Shown here: in pieces, positions 22,787-32,069 of the stretch
Layout of the letters: each line of letters starts with the position of its first letter
Numbering within the stretch: position 1 is the stretch's first letter
DNA from: Enterococcus_E cecorum_B
GTDB lineage: Bacteria; Bacillota; Bacilli; Lactobacillales; Enterococcaceae
Length of the DNA stretch: 64,000 nt
NCBI GenBank assembly: GCA_946499615.1
Contig: CAMMST010000005.1
Coordinates: forward strand, 1 to 64,000
Direction of reading: 5' to 3'
Translations under genes and position numbers: made by a program
The notes under the pieces: generated by a model
What the model was told of the DNA's origin: nothing
Database searches by the model: none
What the model saw: the letters and a program-made list of their open reading frames with translations, nothing else

Positions 22787-24181
22787 TTACGCGTTTTCTT
22801 GCATTTTATCACTATAACCGATTGTATAAGTTAATGCAAAAGCAACACCTACTGCCACTAAATTAGCCAATAAGTATTGGAATAATTGACCATTCAAGTA
22901 TAATAATGTACCAGGGATAACAGTGATAGACATACCTGTACCTGCTAAACCTAAAATGTTAGCAACAAAACCACCTGCAGCACCACCGATTAAGCCCATA
23001 ACAAAAGGTTTAACATATCTTAAGTTTACCCCGAAAATGGCCGGTTCAGTAATTCCTAAGAAAGCTGATAATGCTGATGGGAAACATAATGCTTTTAATT
23101 TAGCAGATTTTGTTTTTACACCAACAGCTAAACAAGCAGCACCTTGAGCAGCAATCGCACATGTGATAATTGCGTTGAAGGCATTTTTACCAGTATTAGC
23201 TAGTAATTGCACTTCAAGGAAGTTGAAGATGTGGTGAACACCAGTTACAACGATTAATTGGTTTAAGAAACCGATAATGATACCTGCTAAACCAAATGGT
23301 AAGTTTAATACAAATTCAGTAGCGTTTAAGACAACTGTTTCAAGTGAGTGGAAAACTGGTCCAATGGCTAACAATCCAAGTAAACTCATCACTAATAGTG
23401 TTAAGAATGGTGTTAACAGCAAATCAAAAGTATCAGGAATAACCTTACGTAGACGTTGTTCTAACTTCGCCCCAAGTAATGCAGCGAAGAAGGCTGGCAA
23501 TACTGTACCTTGGTAACCAACAATTGGAATGAATCCCATAAGCATAATTGGTTTTGCAGCACCAGAAGCAACTTCATAAGCATTTGGTAAAGCTGGGTTA
23601 ACTAACATCAAACCTAATACAATACCGATAACTGGGCTACCACCAAATACTCTAAATGTAGACCAAGCAACTAAAGCTGGTAAGAAGGCAAAAGCTGTAT
23701 CCGTCAATACTTGAGTATAAAGTAAGAAGTTCGGATCAATTGATTTTGGCGTCATGCCAAAAATACTTAGAATTTGTGGTTGTGTCAATAAGCCACGTAA
23801 CCCCATGAATAACCCGGTAGCAACTAAGACTGGAATAATAGGAACGAATACGTCACCAAAAGTACGAATCATACGTTGGAAAATATTACCAGATTTGGCT
23901 GCTTCCGCTTTCATTTCACTCTTTGATGATTCATTCACGCCTAATGCAACAACTTCATCATAAATTTTGTTTACTGTACCTGTACCAAAAATAATTTGAT
24001 ATTGGCCTGAGTTAAAGAAAGCTCCTTTCACTTTCTCAATGTTTTCGACTGTCTTACCATCGATTTTATCTTGGTTATTCACCATTAAACGTAGACGAGT
24101 CGCACAGTGAGCAACACTTCTGATATTTTCCTTTCCTCCGACAGCATCAATAACCGCTTGGGCAATTTCACGATTTTCCAT
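22787..24181 (-). CDS. scrA: Sucrose-specific PTS transporter subunit IIBC
   Basis: Phosphotransferase permease of 464 residues that imports and phosphorylates sucrose. The IIB domain carries the phosphorylated Cys in SVAHCATRLRL (about residue 26). About ten membrane segments of the glucoside-type IIC domain follow, with the signature GITEPAIFGVNL (about 372). It ends without a IIA domain, so an unlinked IIA protein must supply phosphate, as for Bacillus SacP. The ATG (MENREIAQ) follows AAGGAAG. The open frame before it covers operator DNA. Confidence 0.92.
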   Translation of the reverse strand: MENREIAQAVIDAVGGKENIRSVAHCATRLRLMVNNQDKIDGKTVENIEKVKGAFFNSGQYQIIFGTGTVNKIYDEVVALGVNESSKSEMKAEAAKSGNIFQRMIRTFGDVFVPIIPVLVATGLFMGLRGLLTQPQILSIFGMTPKSIDPNFLLYTQVLTDTAFAFLPALVAWSTFRVFGGSPVIGIVLGLMLVNPALPNAYEVASGAAKPIMLMGFIPIVGYQGTVLPAFFAALLGAKLEQRLRKVIPDTFDLLLTPFLTLLVMSLLGLLAIGPVFHSLETVVLNATEFVLNLPFGLAGIIIGFLNQLIVVTGVHHIFNFLEVQLLANTGKNAFNAIITCAIAAQGAACLAVGVKTKSAKLKALCFPSALSAFLGITEPAIFGVNLRYVKPFVMGLIGGAAGGFVANILGLAGTGMSITVIPGTLLYLNGQLFQYLLANLVAVGVAFALTYTIGYSDKMQENA

Positions 24182-24201
24182 TTTTTTCTTCCTTTCTTTA
24201 C

Positions 24202-24312
24202 GGTACCGTTCCCACATCGATCAAAAAAATAAGATAAGAGCAGAACTTTTATTTTGTGGAACCGGTCCCTTGTTTACGTTTTCAGTATACACATGATTGA
24301 AATCGTTGTCAA
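24202..24312 (-). promoter_or_regulatory. scrAB promoter with two ScrR-type operators and a cre site
   Basis: Minus strand: -35 TTGACA (24307-24312), 17-base spacer, -10 TATACT (24284-24289). A cre site, TGAAAACGTAAACA (24271-24284), matches the CcpA consensus at 13 of 14 positions and touches the -10. Downstream come two LacI-type palindromes: GGGACCGGTTCC (24258-24269) and one around GGTACC (about 24200-24213) near the ribosome site. This fits repression by ScrR plus carbon catabolite repression. Confidence 0.85.
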
Positions 24313-24345
24313 TCATTTTTTTGGATTTTTTTTTAAAAAAATCCA

Positions 24346-24385
24346 AAAAAAGAAGAAAGCGACATTCTTTACTTTCTTCTTTTTT
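24346..24385 (-). terminator. Terminator of scrR
   Basis: Minus strand AAAAAAGAAGAAAG pairs with CTTTCTTCTTTTTT, with further T residues, right after the scrR stop. A second A/T-rich hairpin (GGATTTTTTT...AATCC) lies just beyond at about 24323-24345. Confidence 0.8.
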
Positions 24386-24387
24386 GA

Positions 24388-25374
24388 CTATCCATGGTAA
24401 TATCCAACGCTACCACGATGAATCATTTCTGTAGCAATGGTTGTTGTTTCGGGAATGGGTTGTTTTTTCAACATGATATCTACGTATTTTGAAGCTAATA
24501 TCCCTAGTTTCTCATGATGTAAGTCCACCGTTGTCAAAGTTGGATAAACATATTCCCCTGTATCATGGCCACCAAAGCCAGCAAAAGAAATTTGTTTCCC
24601 AATAGCTATACCTAATTGGTTCGCTGCTTTAATCAGACCGATGGCAATATTATCTGTAGCACAAATATATAAGGTTTCATCATTTTTTGGCAATATTTCT
24701 AGTCCTAGCTTGTAGGCATCATTCACCATAAATGTCGTTTCATACTCTTTCACAGTGGATATCCCGCTTTCTTTTAGGCCATCTATAACCCCTTGTTTAC
24801 GACGAACCCCTACTTCAATATCGTGAGGACCAACACCGACATAAGCAATTTTTTTATGTCCGTATTTATTTAAACCTAGTGCCATTTGTCGACCTGCAAA
24901 GTAATTATCTTGTGTTAAAGTAATTAAACGACGATCCTTTTGTCCTAGCACAAGTACTGGTGTTTTGATTTTATTGATTGCTTTCACGTGTTCATCTGTG
25001 ATAGCCACGGCCATTAATACGATTGCAGCGATTTTGTTTTGTTGAAGATTGTATAAACTTTCAATTTCGCGTTCAATACTTAGTTCTGAATTAACCATCA
25101 TAATTTGTCGGCCGCATTCTCGTTCACTTTTTTCTAGTCCAGAAAGCATACGTACCACAGATGGCGAATCTAAACGCGGAATAATGACGCCGGTGAAATT
25201 ACTTCTTTGTGCCTTTAAATTCCGGGCGAATTCGTTAGGTGTATAATTATATTTTTGTATCACTTTTTCAATTTTTTCTGCGGTTTCTTTGCTGACATAT
25301 CCTTCATTTAGATATCTCGAAACCGTACTTTTTGATACTTTTGCTTCTTGAGCGATTTGATTTATTGTTACCAT
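24388..25374 (-). CDS. scrR: LacI-family sucrose operon repressor
   Basis: Transcription regulator of 328 residues. The N-terminal helix-turn-helix is of LacI type: VTINQIAQEAKVSKSTVSRYLN (about residues 2-22) with the hinge region to about 60. A periplasmic-binding-protein-like sensor domain follows (GVIIPRLDSPSV, CATDNIAIGLI). The ATG at MVTINQ has GAGGGG upstream. It lies directly upstream of scrA on the same strand, and two LacI-type palindromes lie between them, so it most likely controls scrAB in response to a sucrose-derived sugar. Confidence 0.88.
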   Translation of the reverse strand: MVTINQIAQEAKVSKSTVSRYLNEGYVSKETAEKIEKVIQKYNYTPNEFARNLKAQRSNFTGVIIPRLDSPSVVRMLSGLEKSERECGRQIMMVNSELSIEREIESLYNLQQNKIAAIVLMAVAITDEHVKAINKIKTPVLVLGQKDRRLITLTQDNYFAGRQMALGLNKYGHKKIAYVGVGPHDIEVGVRRKQGVIDGLKESGISTVKEYETTFMVNDAYKLGLEILPKNDETLYICATDNIAIGLIKAANQLGIAIGKQISFAGFGGHDTGEYVYPTLTTVDLHHEKLGILASKYVDIMLKKQPIPETTTIATEMIHRGSVGYYHG

Positions 25375-25453
25375 AAGACCCCTCACCTATTTTCATTACA
25401 TCTACATATTATAGCAAATAATTACTTTAGATTAAATCATTATTCATCAGTTA

Positions 25454-25462
25454 TGCTATAAT
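25454..25462 (+). promoter_or_regulatory. Extended -10 promoter of the YjdF-like gene
   Basis: TGCTATAAT, a perfect TGn-extended -10, 23 bases before the ATG; no clear -35. Confidence 0.6.
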
Positions 25463-25485
25463 TTGAGTGAACGGAGGTAAGTATC

Positions 25486-26136
25486 ATGAGAAAAATTTTA
25501 AAAGGATATACATTCATCGCATTCATTATCGTAGCTTTTAATGTGTATGAATGTATTTTTCAAAAAGTGAGTATGAAATCAGGAATCATTTTTATTATTG
25601 AGGGCTTATTAGGGATTATTCTGATTTATGCCCCTTTCCTATTTAAAAAATGGTTTAAAATCTCTTTTCCGAATGAATTGATTTTTATGTATTGGTTCTT
25701 CATCTTGATCTCGGTCTTTTTAGGAACTTGCTTACATTTAATCTCTTACTTTAAATATTATGATAAATTATTGCATTTCAGTAGCCCAATTGTATTAACC
25801 TTTCTTGGATATGGCATTCTTACCTATTTCCTAGAAAAGTCAAGAAGTCAATACCCTTCTATTTGGTTTTTTATGATATTTGGTTTTGCGTTTGCACAGA
25901 TGTGTGGGGTTTTATGGGAATTTTGGGAATTTCTATGTGATCAATTTTTAGGACTGAATTTACAACGTTATCTACTTCATGGGCAACCTTTAATTGGACG
26001 TAAAGCATTACTTGATACCATGGGCGATTTATTTGTTAATACTTGTGGTAGTTTGATTGCTAGTGTATATGCCTATTTACGAGCGAAAAAAACAAGCATT
26101 CAGTATTTCAAAAACTTTAAAATTCATATTCACTAA
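25486..26136 (+). CDS. YjdF/DUF2238-like integral membrane protein
   Basis: Membrane protein of 216 residues with about six hydrophobic segments. The polar motif pattern DKLLHF (about residue 93), GVLWEFWEFLCD (about 142) and DTMGDLFVN (about 178) is that of DUF2238/YjdF-type proteins, where the conserved acidic and His residues lie within or near the membrane. Substrate and reaction are unknown. The ATG follows GGAGG. It is a single gene; the 170 bases after it hold the promoter of sdaAB and nothing else I can identify. Confidence 0.75.
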   Translation: MRKILKGYTFIAFIIVAFNVYECIFQKVSMKSGIIFIIEGLLGIILIYAPFLFKKWFKISFPNELIFMYWFFILISVFLGTCLHLISYFKYYDKLLHFSSPIVLTFLGYGILTYFLEKSRSQYPSIWFFMIFGFAFAQMCGVLWEFWEFLCDQFLGLNLQRYLLHGQPLIGRKALLDTMGDLFVNTCGSLIASVYAYLRAKKTSIQYFKNFKIHIH

Positions 26137-26267
26137 TTTAGTTATCTTATGTTGCTATGTATGCTTCTCCTTTTCTTGTCTAACCTTGTGTTTCCAATGA
26201 TATAAAATTAGGAAATATCAAAGGTTTGCTAAAATTTTTCACATCATTAAACATTTTGATTATGTTG

Positions 26268-26276
26268 TGTTATACT
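26268..26276 (+). promoter_or_regulatory. Extended -10 promoter of sdaAB-sdaAA
   Basis: TGTTATACT (TGn plus TATACT); a weak -35, TAAACA, lies 17 bases upstream of the hexamer. It precedes the ATG by 32 bases. Confidence 0.55.
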
Positions 26277-26308
26277 AATAAAACTGAAATATAAAGGAGA
26301 TTTTCGTT

Positions 26309-26974
26309 ATGGAACATTTAAAGTATCGTAGCGTTTTTGATATTATTGGACCGGTCATGGTTGGACCAAGCAGCTCTCATACGGCAGGGGCTGCACGCAT
26401 TGGTAAAATTGTGAGAACTATTTTTGGTGAACAACCAGAGAGTGTCGATATTTTTCTATTTGAATCCTTTGCCAAAACCTATCGTGGCCATGGCACCGAT
26501 ATTGCCCTTGTTGGTGGCTTATTAGGAATGGAGCCTGATGATGAAAGATTAAGTGATTCATTGAAAATTGCCCACGAAAATGGCATGGAAGTCCTATTCG
26601 TACCCAAAAAAGAAAAAGCTGAGCATCCAAATTTGGTTAAAATGTTGCTAAAAAAAGGAAAACGTCAAATGACTGTAACTGGTATTTCCATTGGTGGCGG
26701 AAATATCCAAATTTCTGAGTTGGATGGCTTTAAGATTTCATTAACAATGGGAACGCCGACGATTATTACCGTCCATCAAGATGTGCCAGGTATTATCGCT
26801 CAAGTAACAAAACTATTATCTGATATGAATGTAAATATTGGTACGATGACTGTTACGCGTGAGTCTAAAGGTGAAAAAGCAATTATGATTATTGAAATTG
26901 ATGAGCGCCATCCAGATATTTGTCAAAAACTACGTCAATTGTCACACATTGATTCTGTGACCTATTTTGATTAG
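26309..26974 (+). CDS. sdaAB: L-serine dehydratase, iron-sulfur-dependent, beta subunit
   Basis: One of two chains of the oxygen-sensitive [4Fe-4S] enzyme that turns L-serine into pyruvate and ammonia (221 residues). The beta domain begins with SVFDIIGPVMVGPSSSHTAGAARIG (about residues 7-31), and a GHGTDIALVGG motif follows. The C-terminal 75 residues form an ACT domain (DVPGIIAQVTKLLSDMNVNIGTMTV). It starts at an ATG behind AAAGGAG. The alpha-subunit gene follows after ten bases. Confidence 0.94.
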   Translation: MEHLKYRSVFDIIGPVMVGPSSSHTAGAARIGKIVRTIFGEQPESVDIFLFESFAKTYRGHGTDIALVGGLLGMEPDDERLSDSLKIAHENGMEVLFVPKKEKAEHPNLVKMLLKKGKRQMTVTGISIGGGNIQISELDGFKISLTMGTPTIITVHQDVPGIIAQVTKLLSDMNVNIGTMTVTRESKGEKAIMIIEIDERHPDICQKLRQLSHIDSVTYFD

Positions 26975-26984
26975 GAGGATTTGC

Positions 26985-27860
26985 ATGTTTTATTCAATTG
27001 AAGATATTATTCAACAAAGTAAGAATTATAAATCTGTTGCTGAACTAATGATTGCTACAGAGATTGAATTAACCGGACGCTCTAAAGAACAAATTATTGC
27101 TTTAATGAAGAAAAATTTGGAAGTGATGAAGCATTCTGTACAGCAAGGAATTGATGGTGTTACCTCTGTGACCGGATTAACAGGAAAAGATGCGACCAAG
27201 CTAAATGATTATATTGTCAAAGGCGATATCTATTCAGGGCCGACTATTCTTAGTGCAGTACGAAATGCAATTGCTGTAAATGAAGTTAATGCGAAGATGG
27301 GCTTAATTTGTGCCACTCCTACTGCTGGTAGTGCTGGGATTGTTCCTGGTGTATTGATGGCTGTTAGTGAAAGCTTGCAATTAACCGAAGAGCAACAATT
27401 AGATTTCTTATTTACGGCTGGTGCTTTTGGATTAGTGATTGCGAATAATGCCTCGATTGCTGGTGCTGAAGGTGGCTGTCAGGCTGAAGTTGGCTCTGCA
27501 AGTGCGATGGCTTCCGCAGCTTTAGTTTGTTTAAAAGGTGGCTCAGCGCAACAAGCAGCTCATGCCTTAGCGATTACCTTAAAAAATATGTTAGGCTTAA
27601 TTTGTGATCCAGTCGCGGGTTTAGTCGAAGTCCCTTGTGTGAAAAGAAATGCCTTAGGTGCGAGTCAAGCGATGATTTCAGCAGATATGGCCCTAGCAGG
27701 AATACAAAGTGTAATTCCACCAGATGAAGTTGTAGCCACGATGTATCGCGTGGGTCGTCAAATGCCATCTATTTTTAAAGAAACTGCTGAAGGCGGCCTA
27801 GCAACGAGTCCGACGGGGTTAAAATTGCAAAAAGAAATTCTAGAAAGACAAACAAAATAA
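26985..27860 (+). CDS. sdaAA: L-serine dehydratase, iron-sulfur-dependent, alpha subunit
   Basis: Catalytic chain (291 residues) carrying the iron-sulfur cluster. Visible: ATPTAGSAGIVPGVL (about residues 107-121), NASIAGAEGGCQAEVGSASAMA (about 150-171) and MLGLICDPVAGLVEVPCVKRN (about 197-217); the cluster cysteines are in these last two segments plus LICAT. The ATG (MFYSIE) has AGGAGG at proper spacing, six codons inside the longest frame. It pairs with sdaAB. RidA, also in this window, removes the reactive imines such enzymes can release. Confidence 0.94.
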   Translation: MFYSIEDIIQQSKNYKSVAELMIATEIELTGRSKEQIIALMKKNLEVMKHSVQQGIDGVTSVTGLTGKDATKLNDYIVKGDIYSGPTILSAVRNAIAVNEVNAKMGLICATPTAGSAGIVPGVLMAVSESLQLTEEQQLDFLFTAGAFGLVIANNASIAGAEGGCQAEVGSASAMASAALVCLKGGSAQQAAHALAITLKNMLGLICDPVAGLVEVPCVKRNALGASQAMISADMALAGIQSVIPPDEVVATMYRVGRQMPSIFKETAEGGLATSPTGLKLQKEILERQTK

Positions 27861-27866
27861 GAAAAT

Positions 27867-27896
27867 GGGGTTAGGAAATTTTCCTACCCCACTTTT
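27867..27896 (+). terminator. Terminator of sdaAB-sdaAA
   Basis: GGGGTTAGGAAA pairs with TTTCCTACCCC, then ACTTTTT. The minus-strand side has less T, so it mainly serves the plus strand; argB ends at its edge. Confidence 0.8.
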
Positions 27897-28630
27897 TATG
27901 CAGTGATTTTGGTCCCCAAGCAATGAATATTATTATTAATATTCACACTTTTTACACCATGTAGTAAGGCATATTTCGCACTATTTAATTTTGGAATCAT
28001 GCCACCAGTAATGATATTCTGATTCTTGAGCATCTCAATCTTTGATAAATTGATACGCTTCAACCATTGATTGTTTTCCTTAATTCCAGGCACATCAGTC
28101 AATAAAAACAATTCATCCGCTTGAATACTACTTGCTACCTTGCAAGCTACTTCATCGGCATTAATATTTAACCACTGTCCATCCTTTGTAATGCCAAGAG
28201 GTGCAATCACGGGTATTTTCTGATTGTTCATTTGAAGTTTTAACATTTCGTGATTGATTGCCGTTACTTGTCCGACATAACCTAATTCAGCATAATTGAT
28301 GACTTTCCCCTGTATGAGTTGATCACAGCCAGCATGTAGACTTACCGGTTGCAAACCTTCTTTTTGAAATAATGAAATTAATTTGGGTTGTACTTGACCT
28401 AGAAGTGCCATTTTGGTTAGTTCAAGCGTGGTTTCATCGGTTACTCTTAAGCCATTTTTGACTTGACGTTTAACTTGAAATTGTTCCATTAGTTCGGTGA
28501 TATAATGTCCACCACCATGAATAATGACGATTTGAATACCTTTCGTTTGCCATTCATGGATAGTTGAGAAAAACTGTGTATTAAGTTGATCACCTGCAAC
28601 GCCACCAATTTTAACTACATATGTTTTCAT
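27896..28630 (-). CDS. argB: Acetylglutamate kinase
   Basis: Amino-acid kinase (244 residues) that phosphorylates N-acetylglutamate in arginine/ornithine synthesis. Signatures: VVKIGGVAGDQ, the glycine-rich VIIHGGGHYI (about residues 35-44), LRVTDETTLE, NINADEVACKVAS, FLLTDVPGI and ITGGMIPKL. It lacks the N-terminal helix that arginine-inhibited kinases carry, so it is probably not feedback-inhibited. Last gene of argD-argC-argJ-argB. Confidence 0.93.
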   Translation of the reverse strand: MKTYVVKIGGVAGDQLNTQFFSTIHEWQTKGIQIVIIHGGGHYITELMEQFQVKRQVKNGLRVTDETTLELTKMALLGQVQPKLISLFQKEGLQPVSLHAGCDQLIQGKVINYAELGYVGQVTAINHEMLKLQMNNQKIPVIAPLGITKDGQWLNINADEVACKVASSIQADELFLLTDVPGIKENNQWLKRINLSKIEMLKNQNIITGGMIPKLNSAKYALLHGVKSVNINNNIHCLGTKITA

Positions 28631-28645
28631 GATTCTGACCTCCTA

Positions 28646-29842
28646 TTATGTGTGGTACAATGCATTGATTTTGACATATTCATAAGTCAAATCGCATCCC
28701 CAAGCTTTTCCTTGCGCAACGCCATCATGCATGTTGACTTTAATCGTGATCTCTGCTTGTTTTAATTTTTCACTCAGTTGATCAGCTGAAAAATCTGTTG
28801 GTACACCAAACGCAAAAACTAGCGTATCTTCCAAATATATTTCAATTTGATTACTGTCAAAATCGATACCGCTATAGCCCAACGCACATAGGATTCTTCC
28901 CCAATTTGGATCTTGACCAAATATTGCACTTTTTACCAAACTTGAACCGACAACTGATTTTGCAAGCATACGTGCAGAGTATTCATCTACGGCATTTTCA
29001 ACTTGAACCTCAATCAGTTTCGTTGCTCCCTCACCATCTTTAGCAATTGATTTTGCTAAATCGGTAAAAACAGTTTGCAAAACATTTTTGAATTGCTGAT
29101 AAGCTAGCGATTCTTTATGTATTTCACTATTTTTCGCCTCACCATTTGCTAAGACAAGTACCATATCATTTGTGGAAGTATCGCCATCCACAGTAATTTG
29201 ATTAAAAGTAATTTCAGTCAGCTCACTTAGTAATTCTTGTAGTAAATCACTGGAAATATTCGCATCAGTGGTAATAAAACTAAGCATGGTAGCCATATTT
29301 GGATGAATCATACCTGAACCTTTTGCACAACCTGCCACAGTGATAGTTTTTCCATCAATTTCTTCTTGATAAACACTTACCTTCTGACAAGTATCAGTGG
29401 TTAAAATGGCTTCTTGAAAATTTTCAGCAGCGCAGTCTTGATTATTTGCCAACAATTCTAAGCCAGCTTCGATTTGAAACATCGGTAAATGCTTGCCAAT
29501 AATTCCTGTAGAGGCAACTGCGACTTGAGCAGCGTCAATACTTAAATGTTCTGCGGTTTTTTCGCACATTTTTAAAGCATCTTGATAGCCTTGATTACCG
29601 GTACAAGCATTGGCATTTCCTGAATTAACAATAATTGCTTGCAAGGATTTATTTTTGATTTTTTCCTTTGTCACTAATACTGGCGCTGCTTTAACTTGAT
29701 TCGTCGTAAATACACCAGCACACTGAGCGGGTACTGTTGAAATAATCCAACCGATATCTTTTCGCTTTCTTTTTAACCCACAATGAATACCATCAGCATT
29801 AAAACCTTTAGGACTTGCAATATTCCCATTTATTTTCTTCAT
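28646..29842 (-). CDS. argJ: Glutamate N-acetyltransferase/ornithine acetyltransferase
   Basis: Self-cleaving acetyltransferase (398 residues) that recycles the acetyl group from acetylornithine to glutamate. The autocleavage and nucleophile Thr lies in GCAKGSGMIHPNMATML (about residues 172-188). Other marks: TTNQVKAAPV, NSGNANACTG, ASTGIIG and DGDTSTNDM, with SSLVKSAIFGQDPNWGRI in the second half. No argA or argE is nearby, so this recycling enzyme likely serves the pathway. The ATG follows AAGGAGAAGG. Confidence 0.93.
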   Translation of the reverse strand: MKKINGNIASPKGFNADGIHCGLKRKRKDIGWIISTVPAQCAGVFTTNQVKAAPVLVTKEKIKNKSLQAIIVNSGNANACTGNQGYQDALKMCEKTAEHLSIDAAQVAVASTGIIGKHLPMFQIEAGLELLANNQDCAAENFQEAILTTDTCQKVSVYQEEIDGKTITVAGCAKGSGMIHPNMATMLSFITTDANISSDLLQELLSELTEITFNQITVDGDTSTNDMVLVLANGEAKNSEIHKESLAYQQFKNVLQTVFTDLAKSIAKDGEGATKLIEVQVENAVDEYSARMLAKSVVGSSLVKSAIFGQDPNWGRILCALGYSGIDFDSNQIEIYLEDTLVFAFGVPTDFSADQLSEKLKQAEITIKVNMHDGVAQGKAWGCDLTYEYVKINALYHT

Positions 29843-29874
29843 AACCAACCTTCTCCTTTTATCGATAAACCTTT

Positions 29875-30900
29875 TTATATAAAATTAGGCAATTGTTTTA
29901 AACCACATGCTTCGTCTAATCCTGCCCATTTATTAAAATTCTGAATAGCTTGACCACTTGCACCTTTGATCAAATTATCAATCACAGCGACAAGCGTTAA
30001 GATGCCTGTACATTCATTATAAATATAACCAATGTCACAAAAGTTCGAACCAATCACTTGATGTAAATCTGGTAACTTTTGATGATGATTGATGCGAACA
30101 AAATATTTATCAGCATAACAATTTTCATAAGCTGTTTTAATATGTGAAAGGTCAACATTTTGTTTCAATTTAACATAAGCTGATACAAAAATTCCTCTAG
30201 AGACTGGTATAAGACTTGTCGTGAATTGGATACTTTTTAATTGATTGTCAAACTGTTGTAAGAATTGAATGATTTCAGGTATATGCTGATGTTGATTGAC
30301 CTTATACATACTCATGTTGTTATAAACATTCACAAAATGACTGCTTTGGCTCAATCCTTTGCCTGCACCTGATAATCCTGATTTTGCGTCCACAATAATC
30401 GAATCCGTTTGAATAATTTGAGCTTTGACTAGTGGTGCTAAAAGTAAATTCGTTGCCGTGGCATAGCATCCTGGATTGGCGATGAGCATCGATTTGTTTG
30501 TTTGAAATTCGGGTAAAGAATAATTGGCTTGCATTAAAATATTTGGATTAGCTGGTTCCTTTTTATACCATTTTCGATAACTTTCCCCATTCTTTAATCG
30601 TAAATCACCCGAAAGATCAATTACTGGAAAACTATTTTCAATAAAAGGTTCAACTAAATCCTTACTGACTCCAGAAGGGGTGGCAAAAAAGACAAGATCA
30701 TTGTGTGCCATAATATTTTTTGCATCGAATGCTTGAATTTTAGCATTTAATGGTAAAAAATGAGGAAATTCTTCTGTTAAGTAGGATGCTTTCTTCCCAC
30801 TACGATGAAGGGTCCCGATTTCTAAACAGGGATGTTGTTCAATAAGACGCATTAACTCCACACCTGTATAACCCGTTATACCTACAATTGCTGCTTTCAT
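29875..30900 (-). CDS. argC: N-acetyl-gamma-glutamyl-phosphate reductase
   Basis: NADPH-dependent dehydrogenase (341 residues) for the third step of ornithine synthesis. The N-terminal Rossmann motif is GITGYTGVELMRL (about residues 7-19). FFATPSGVS and the catalytic Cys in IANPGCYATAT (about 147) follow, then AKSGLSGAGK and the His of HQHIPEI. Full length. Between argD and argJ in the operon. Confidence 0.94.
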   Translation of the reverse strand: MKAAIVGITGYTGVELMRLIEQHPCLEIGTLHRSGKKASYLTEEFPHFLPLNAKIQAFDAKNIMAHNDLVFFATPSGVSKDLVEPFIENSFPVIDLSGDLRLKNGESYRKWYKKEPANPNILMQANYSLPEFQTNKSMLIANPGCYATATNLLLAPLVKAQIIQTDSIIVDAKSGLSGAGKGLSQSSHFVNVYNNMSMYKVNQHQHIPEIIQFLQQFDNQLKSIQFTTSLIPVSRGIFVSAYVKLKQNVDLSHIKTAYENCYADKYFVRINHHQKLPDLHQVIGSNFCDIGYIYNECTGILTLVAVIDNLIKGASGQAIQNFNKWAGLDEACGLKQLPNFI

Positions 30901-30908
30901 CCAATCAC

Positions 30909-32045
30909 CTACCCCACTAAAACTTTCGCTATTTTATCTAATGCAAAATCAACTTCTTCTTGACTGATTGTTAAAGGAGGTAATAACCGTAAGACATTTT
31001 TACCGGCTTTTAAAGTAAGAACACCTTCTTTTTCAAGTTGAAGCATCACATGTTGCAATACATATTCATCTGTTAATTCAATTCCTATCATTAAGCCTTT
31101 TCCTCTAATATCTATCATTTTATTAGATTGAATATGCGCTAAACCATCAAAAAATTGCTGACTACGCATTTTAACATTTTCTACTATTTCAGCAGATTGC
31201 ACATAATCTAAAACTTGATTAGCAACACTTAAAGCTAATTTATTGCCTCCGAACGTACTTCCGTGACTACCAGGAGAAAAAGCATTGGCATATTTTTTAT
31301 TTGCTAACATTGCGCCCACCGGCAATCCATTGGCTAAAGCTTTTGCACTGGTAATAATATCAGGAGTAATACCATATTGTTCATAGGCAAAGAGGGAAGC
31401 ACAACGACCAATCCCTGTTTGCACTTCATCCACAATAAGCAAGGTGCCATTTTGTTGGCAAAGATGTGCTAATTCCTTTATCCAACCTTGATAAGCGACA
31501 TGAATCCCACTTTCTCCTTGAATTAATTCCACAATCACCGCAGCCACTTTCTCATCTAAGGCTTCTTTTAATTCATCGATTTCATTGTATGGAAAGTATG
31601 CCACATCTTGTAACATCGAACCAAAACCCGCCTGAATGTTAGCTTGTCCGGTCACACTCATTGAACCAAACGTACGACCATGAAAAGATTGCCAAAAGCT
31701 AATGATTTTATTACGACCAGTTGCTTTTTTTGCTAATTTAATGGCGGCTTCATTGGCTTCTGTACCACTATTACAAAAGAAAGCCACATAATCTTTTTGA
31801 TTGGCTAATTTACATGCGACTTGCTCTTGAATTTCACTATGATATAAATTCGGCATATGCCAAATATTATCGATTTGTTGGAGTAAAGCTTTTTTTAATT
31901 CAGGATGATTATGTCCTAGATTTGTAACACCAATCCCACTTGTTAAATCAAGATACTCCTGATTATTTTGATCATAAACTTTACAACCATTACCTTTTAT
32001 AATTTCGAAATTTTTTCTACAATAATTTGGAAATAACCAACTCAT
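30909..32045 (-). CDS. argD: Acetylornithine aminotransferase
   Basis: PLP-dependent class III transaminase (378 residues) making N-acetylornithine. Visible: LDLTSGIGVTNLGHNHP, the cofactor-binding FCNSGTEANEAAIKLA (about residues 92-107), SFHGRTFGSMS, VIVELIQGESG, LLIVDEVQTGIGR, and the PLP Lys in ITSAKALANGLPVGAM (about 240). First gene of the operon, behind ArgR-type boxes. I start at MSWLFP behind AAGGGAG; the longer frame runs through the promoter and operator. Confidence 0.93.
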   Translation of the reverse strand: MSWLFPNYCRKNFEIIKGNGCKVYDQNNQEYLDLTSGIGVTNLGHNHPELKKALLQQIDNIWHMPNLYHSEIQEQVACKLANQKDYVAFFCNSGTEANEAAIKLAKKATGRNKIISFWQSFHGRTFGSMSVTGQANIQAGFGSMLQDVAYFPYNEIDELKEALDEKVAAVIVELIQGESGIHVAYQGWIKELAHLCQQNGTLLIVDEVQTGIGRCASLFAYEQYGITPDIITSAKALANGLPVGAMLANKKYANAFSPGSHGSTFGGNKLALSVANQVLDYVQSAEIVENVKMRSQQFFDGLAHIQSNKMIDIRGKGLMIGIELTDEYVLQHVMLQLEKEGVLTLKAGKNVLRLLPPLTISQEEVDFALDKIAKVLVG

Positions 32046-32069
32046 AACCGACACTCCCTTGTAATGTTG

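Noticed and set aside
24323..24345. Extra hairpin after the scrR terminator as a regulatory RNA
   Set aside because: It is an A/T homopolymer pairing flanked by GGA/TCC and is explained better as part of a strong double terminator ahead of scrA.
26137..26308. Possible leader RNA or riboswitch before sdaAB
   Set aside because: About 170 bases, but the -10 lies only 32 bases before the ATG and I see no conserved aptamer or T-box motif.
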